Of a stretch of DNA of 15,853 nt, positions 13,559-15,853 are shown piece after piece; positions within the stretch are counted from its first letter, which is position 1; the number at the start of each line of letters is the position of its first letter. Made by a program: the position numbers and the translations under genes. The stretch lies in the NCBI GenBank assembly GCA_963835085.1, contig CAWIED010000003.1:1-15853 (forward strand). The letters are read 5' to 3'. Below the pieces are notes generated by a model. That model was not told where the DNA came from, did not search any database, and worked only from the letters and a program-made list of their open reading frames with translations. The stretch is from JBDIAG01 sp963835085. Lineage in GTDB: Bacteria; Actinomycetota; Actinomycetes; Actinomycetales; CAWJMD01.

Positions 13559-15853
13559 CCGCCAACGGCACCGGGTGGCGGCTAGCCGATATCGACGGCA
13601 CGGTCACTGACTTCGCCACTCAGACCGGCGCCGCCGGGTGGCCAGTGTCCTCGTCTTCACCGCCGGTGGCCGACGGGCAGACCCGGTATGTCTATGAGGT
13701 CACCGATGGGGCCTCACGCCCGAGCCGGGTGATCGCCGCGGTCGAGCCGGGCGTCGACGGTTGGCCCTCAAACCCGACCGCGTGCGTGGGTTCTCCGCTG
13801 GCCAAGGGTTGCGAGGTTCTCGAGCTCGTCTATGCCTCGACCACCACTGCTACTGGAGCGACACCGGGCACGTTCGCCGGGCAGGTGAGCCAGGTCAAGG
13901 CCTGGTCATGGGATCCCGCCGCGGGCGCCGTGACCGGCACGACCGCGGCCCAATACAAGTACGACGCCACGGGCCGGTTGGTCTCGGTCGTCGACCCGCG
14001 GGTGACGGCGGCCTCGGCCGGGACGGCGCAGCCAACCGAGTACGCGTACGACGCGGCAGGCCGGCCAACCCAGGTCACCCCGGCCGGAGAACTCCCCTGG
14101 TCGTTCACCTATGGCACGGCCGGCGGAACTGTAACTGGTGCCGATGACTACATCGACGCGAACGCGGGCCGTTTGCTCAAGGTCTCGCGGGCCTCGCTGA
14201 CCCAAGCCCGGCCAGGCCAGGCCGGATACAACACCCCGGGCCCGGACGTCACGACCAAGCTCGTCTACCAGGTGCCGACCACTCGCGATGCGGGCGGCCC
14301 GTACGACCTGGACGCGGACGCGATCGGCGCCTGGGGACAGGTCGAGGCCCCGTCCGACGCAACCGCGGTCTTCGGCCCCGACACCAGCGTGGCCAGTGCG
14401 ACGGCGACGGAGACAGTGCCCGGCAAGAACGGCTACAAGACCGCGACCGTGACCTACCTCGACGCGTCGGGCAAGGCCATCAACACGGCCTCTCCGGCCG
14501 GGGCGGATGCGCCGGCCGCGGGATATATCGATACCGCTGAGTACGACCTGCACAGCAATGTTGTCCGCTCCCTGGAGGCGACGAACCGGTTGCTGGCCCT
14601 GGGTCAGCTACCCGATGCCACCGCCCGCAAGGCGGAACTGTCTCTGACCGGGTTGAGCTCCGCGCAGGCAGCCCTCCAGCTGTCGACCCTGTCGACCTAC
14701 GCCCGTGACGGCATCGACTTGCTTCGCCAGGTAGGGCCGGTGCAACGCTTGGCGATCGGGAACGACCCGTTGGACGTGCGGGTGGTGCGGCATTACACCG
14801 CCACCACCTATGACGAGGGCAAACCCGACGGGCGGGCCTTCCATCTGCCCACCACCGACACCGAGGGGGTGCAGCTCCCGGACAACAGCGTTGTCGACGA
14901 CATCGTCACGACGAAGCAATACACCCCGATCGATGGAGCCTCAGCCTTGGGCCAGTCCTCTGGGTGGATCCACGGCAACCCGACCAAGGTGACCGTGGAT
15001 GCGACCGGGCCTGCTCCGGTGTCGTCCTCGGTCATCTATGACTCGCGGGCTCGTCCGGTGCAATCCCGTGCGGCTGGGTCAACTGGTGCGGATCCGGGCA
15101 CGAAGGTCTCGGCTGTTTACACGGCCGGCGCGAGTGCGGACGGGTGCGGCAACAAGCCCGAATGGGCGGGCCAGGCGTGTGTGACGAAGACGTTGGGGAC
15201 GGTGTCCGGGCATGACCCGGCGCGGATGCCCTCGACCCTGTCGGTGAAGCGGGTTACCGGGTATGACCGGACGGGCAACGCCACCGTGGTCGAGGAATCG
15301 AACGGTTCGACGACGCGGACCACGACGACCACCTACGACGCGGCCGACCGGGTGGTCTCGGTCGAGATCACCGGTACCGGTCCGGGGGTTGGTACTGGTG
15401 TCGGCAAGACGGTGACCGTGTATGACAACGGCACCGGCAACATCACCCAGACCAAGACCCTGGATGGGGCTGGGGCTGTGGTGTCGTCGGTGAGCAAGTC
15501 GTATGACCAATTGGATCGGCTGACCCGGTATGTGGATGCGTCGGGGGCGTGGTCGGAGACGGCGTTCGATGAGTGGGGCAAGCCGGTAGAGGTCACGGAC
15601 TCTACGGGTGCGTCGCAGACCTTCACCTACGACCGGGCTCTGGAACCGCGCGGGTACGTGACGAAGGTGACGGATTCGGTGGCCGGTGACATCACGGCCA
15701 CGTATACCCCGGATGGACAGGTCGCGTCGCAGGAGTTGCCGGGTGGGGTGACACAGGCGAATACGTTCGATGCGGCCGGGGTGCAGACGGGTAAGCAGTA
15801 CACGATCCCGGATGGTCCGGATGCTGACAGTCTGCCGGATGTGTTGGCCACCT
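13555..15853 (+). CDS. Rhs/YD-repeat protein, main repeat region (partial, runs off the right edge)
   Basis: A continuous open frame with no stop from here to the window end gives 766 residues. It continues the Rhs protein after the frameshift (LSLTANGTGWRLADIDGT, then RYVYEVTDGASRPSRV). YD-type repeats are visible: YKYDATGRLVSVVD, YAYDAAGRPTQVTPAG, IYDSRARPVQSRAAG, TYDAADRVVSVEITG, SYDQLDRLTRYVDASG with AFDEWGKPVEV, and TFDAAGVQTGKQY. In known Rhs proteins such repeats form a hollow shell that encloses a variable C-terminal toxin. That tip, and any immunity gene, would lie beyond 15853. There is no true start: TTG 13555 is merely where the frame takes over from the upstream piece. Most likely this was one gene with 12650-13558. 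A broken gene, or a sequencing error joining two halves of an intact gene, are the two readings. Confidence 0.85.
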   Translation, partial: MTANGTGWRLADIDGTVTDFATQTGAAGWPVSSSSPPVADGQTRYVYEVTDGASRPSRVIAAVEPGVDGWPSNPTACVGSPLAKGCEVLELVYASTTTATGATPGTFAGQVSQVKAWSWDPAAGAVTGTTAAQYKYDATGRLVSVVDPRVTAASAGTAQPTEYAYDAAGRPTQVTPAGELPWSFTYGTAGGTVTGADDYIDANAGRLLKVSRASLTQARPGQAGYNTPGPDVTTKLVYQVPTTRDAGGPYDLDADAIGAWGQVEAPSDATAVFGPDTSVASATATETVPGKNGYKTATVTYLDASGKAINTASPAGADAPAAGYIDTAEYDLHSNVVRSLEATNRLLALGQLPDATARKAELSLTGLSSAQAALQLSTLSTYARDGIDLLRQVGPVQRLAIGNDPLDVRVVRHYTATTYDEGKPDGRAFHLPTTDTEGVQLPDNSVVDDIVTTKQYTPIDGASALGQSSGWIHGNPTKVTVDATGPAPVSSSVIYDSRARPVQSRAAGSTGADPGTKVSAVYTAGASADGCGNKPEWAGQACVTKTLGTVSGHDPARMPSTLSVKRVTGYDRTGNATVVEESNGSTTRTTTTTYDAADRVVSVEITGTGPGVGTGVGKTVTVYDNGTGNITQTKTLDGAGAVVSSVSKSYDQLDRLTRYVDASGAWSETAFDEWGKPVEVTDSTGASQTFTYDRALEPRGYVTKVTDSVAGDITATYTPDGQVASQELPGGVTQANTFDAAGVQTGKQYTIPDGPDADSLPDVLAT

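Noticed and set aside
13530..13560. Programmed ribosomal frameshift in the Rhs gene
   Set aside because: No slippery heptamer and no clear downstream stimulatory structure are visible; a simple base deletion or sequencing error is more likely.
1..15853. tRNA or rRNA genes
   Set aside because: No cloverleaf with a TTCGANNC-type T loop and matching acceptor stem, and no rRNA-like conserved blocks, were seen in the intergenic stretches.

Overview
The window is strongly GC-rich with GTG starts, GC-ending codons, a DtxR/IdeR-type iron box and an actinobacterial-style YD-repeat protein. It therefore looks like chromosomal DNA of a high-GC Gram-positive actinobacterium. A member of Propionibacteriales or Micrococcales is plausible, but the sequence alone does not settle the genus. 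No rRNA, tRNA, CRISPR array or intact transposase gene was found.

Layout. Positions 1-3101 hold an iron-chelate (siderophore) ABC importer: a perfect 22-bp palindromic iron box (96-117), two FecCD-type permeases with overlapping ends (123-1187, 1184-2227) and their ATPase (2265-3101). A faint divergent start at the left edge (46 to 1, minus) may be the substrate-binding lipoprotein. The ATPase converges on, and overlaps by 12 bp, the 3' end of an ornithine aminotransferase gene (rocD, 3090-4319, minus). Positions 4320-4655 are non-coding and carry two copies of a 21-bp motif exactly 50 bp apart, perhaps a transposon-end relic. A YtcJ-type metal-dependent amidohydrolase follows (4656-6215, plus), then a 102-bp long inverted repeat (6281-6382).

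Positions 6432-7246 (minus) hold two small membrane-protein genes that can only be read by crossing frames, so they look broken. Upstream of them on the same strand is a secreted coiled-coil protein with an M15-type D,D-carboxypeptidase domain (7267-8610). Next comes acetyl-CoA synthetase acs (8831-10771, minus) with a strong hairpin terminator.

Positions 10772-11641 form a long non-coding stretch rich in palindromes. It includes two homologous imperfect-palindrome elements of about 90 bp whose arms differ by compensating changes. Beyond it are an uncharacterised multi-pass membrane protein (11642-12649) and the start of a large Rhs/YD-repeat surface or toxin-delivery protein (12650 to the right edge). 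The Rhs gene has lost its start region, has a one-base frameshift near 13550, contains an apparent carbohydrate-binding module, and runs off the window before its C-terminal tip.

How the parts work together: the left third is a coherent, probably iron-repressed siderophore uptake operon, and rocD, the amidohydrolase and acs are ordinary metabolic genes. The right third and the 6.4-7.25 kb patch look like accessory, decaying or recombining DNA. The most unusual signals are the paired structured repeats at 11124-11400, the 6281-6382 inverted repeat, and the membrane-protein/Rhs junction, where a single in-frame TGA separates the two reading frames. No clearly new complete system can be demonstrated from this window alone.
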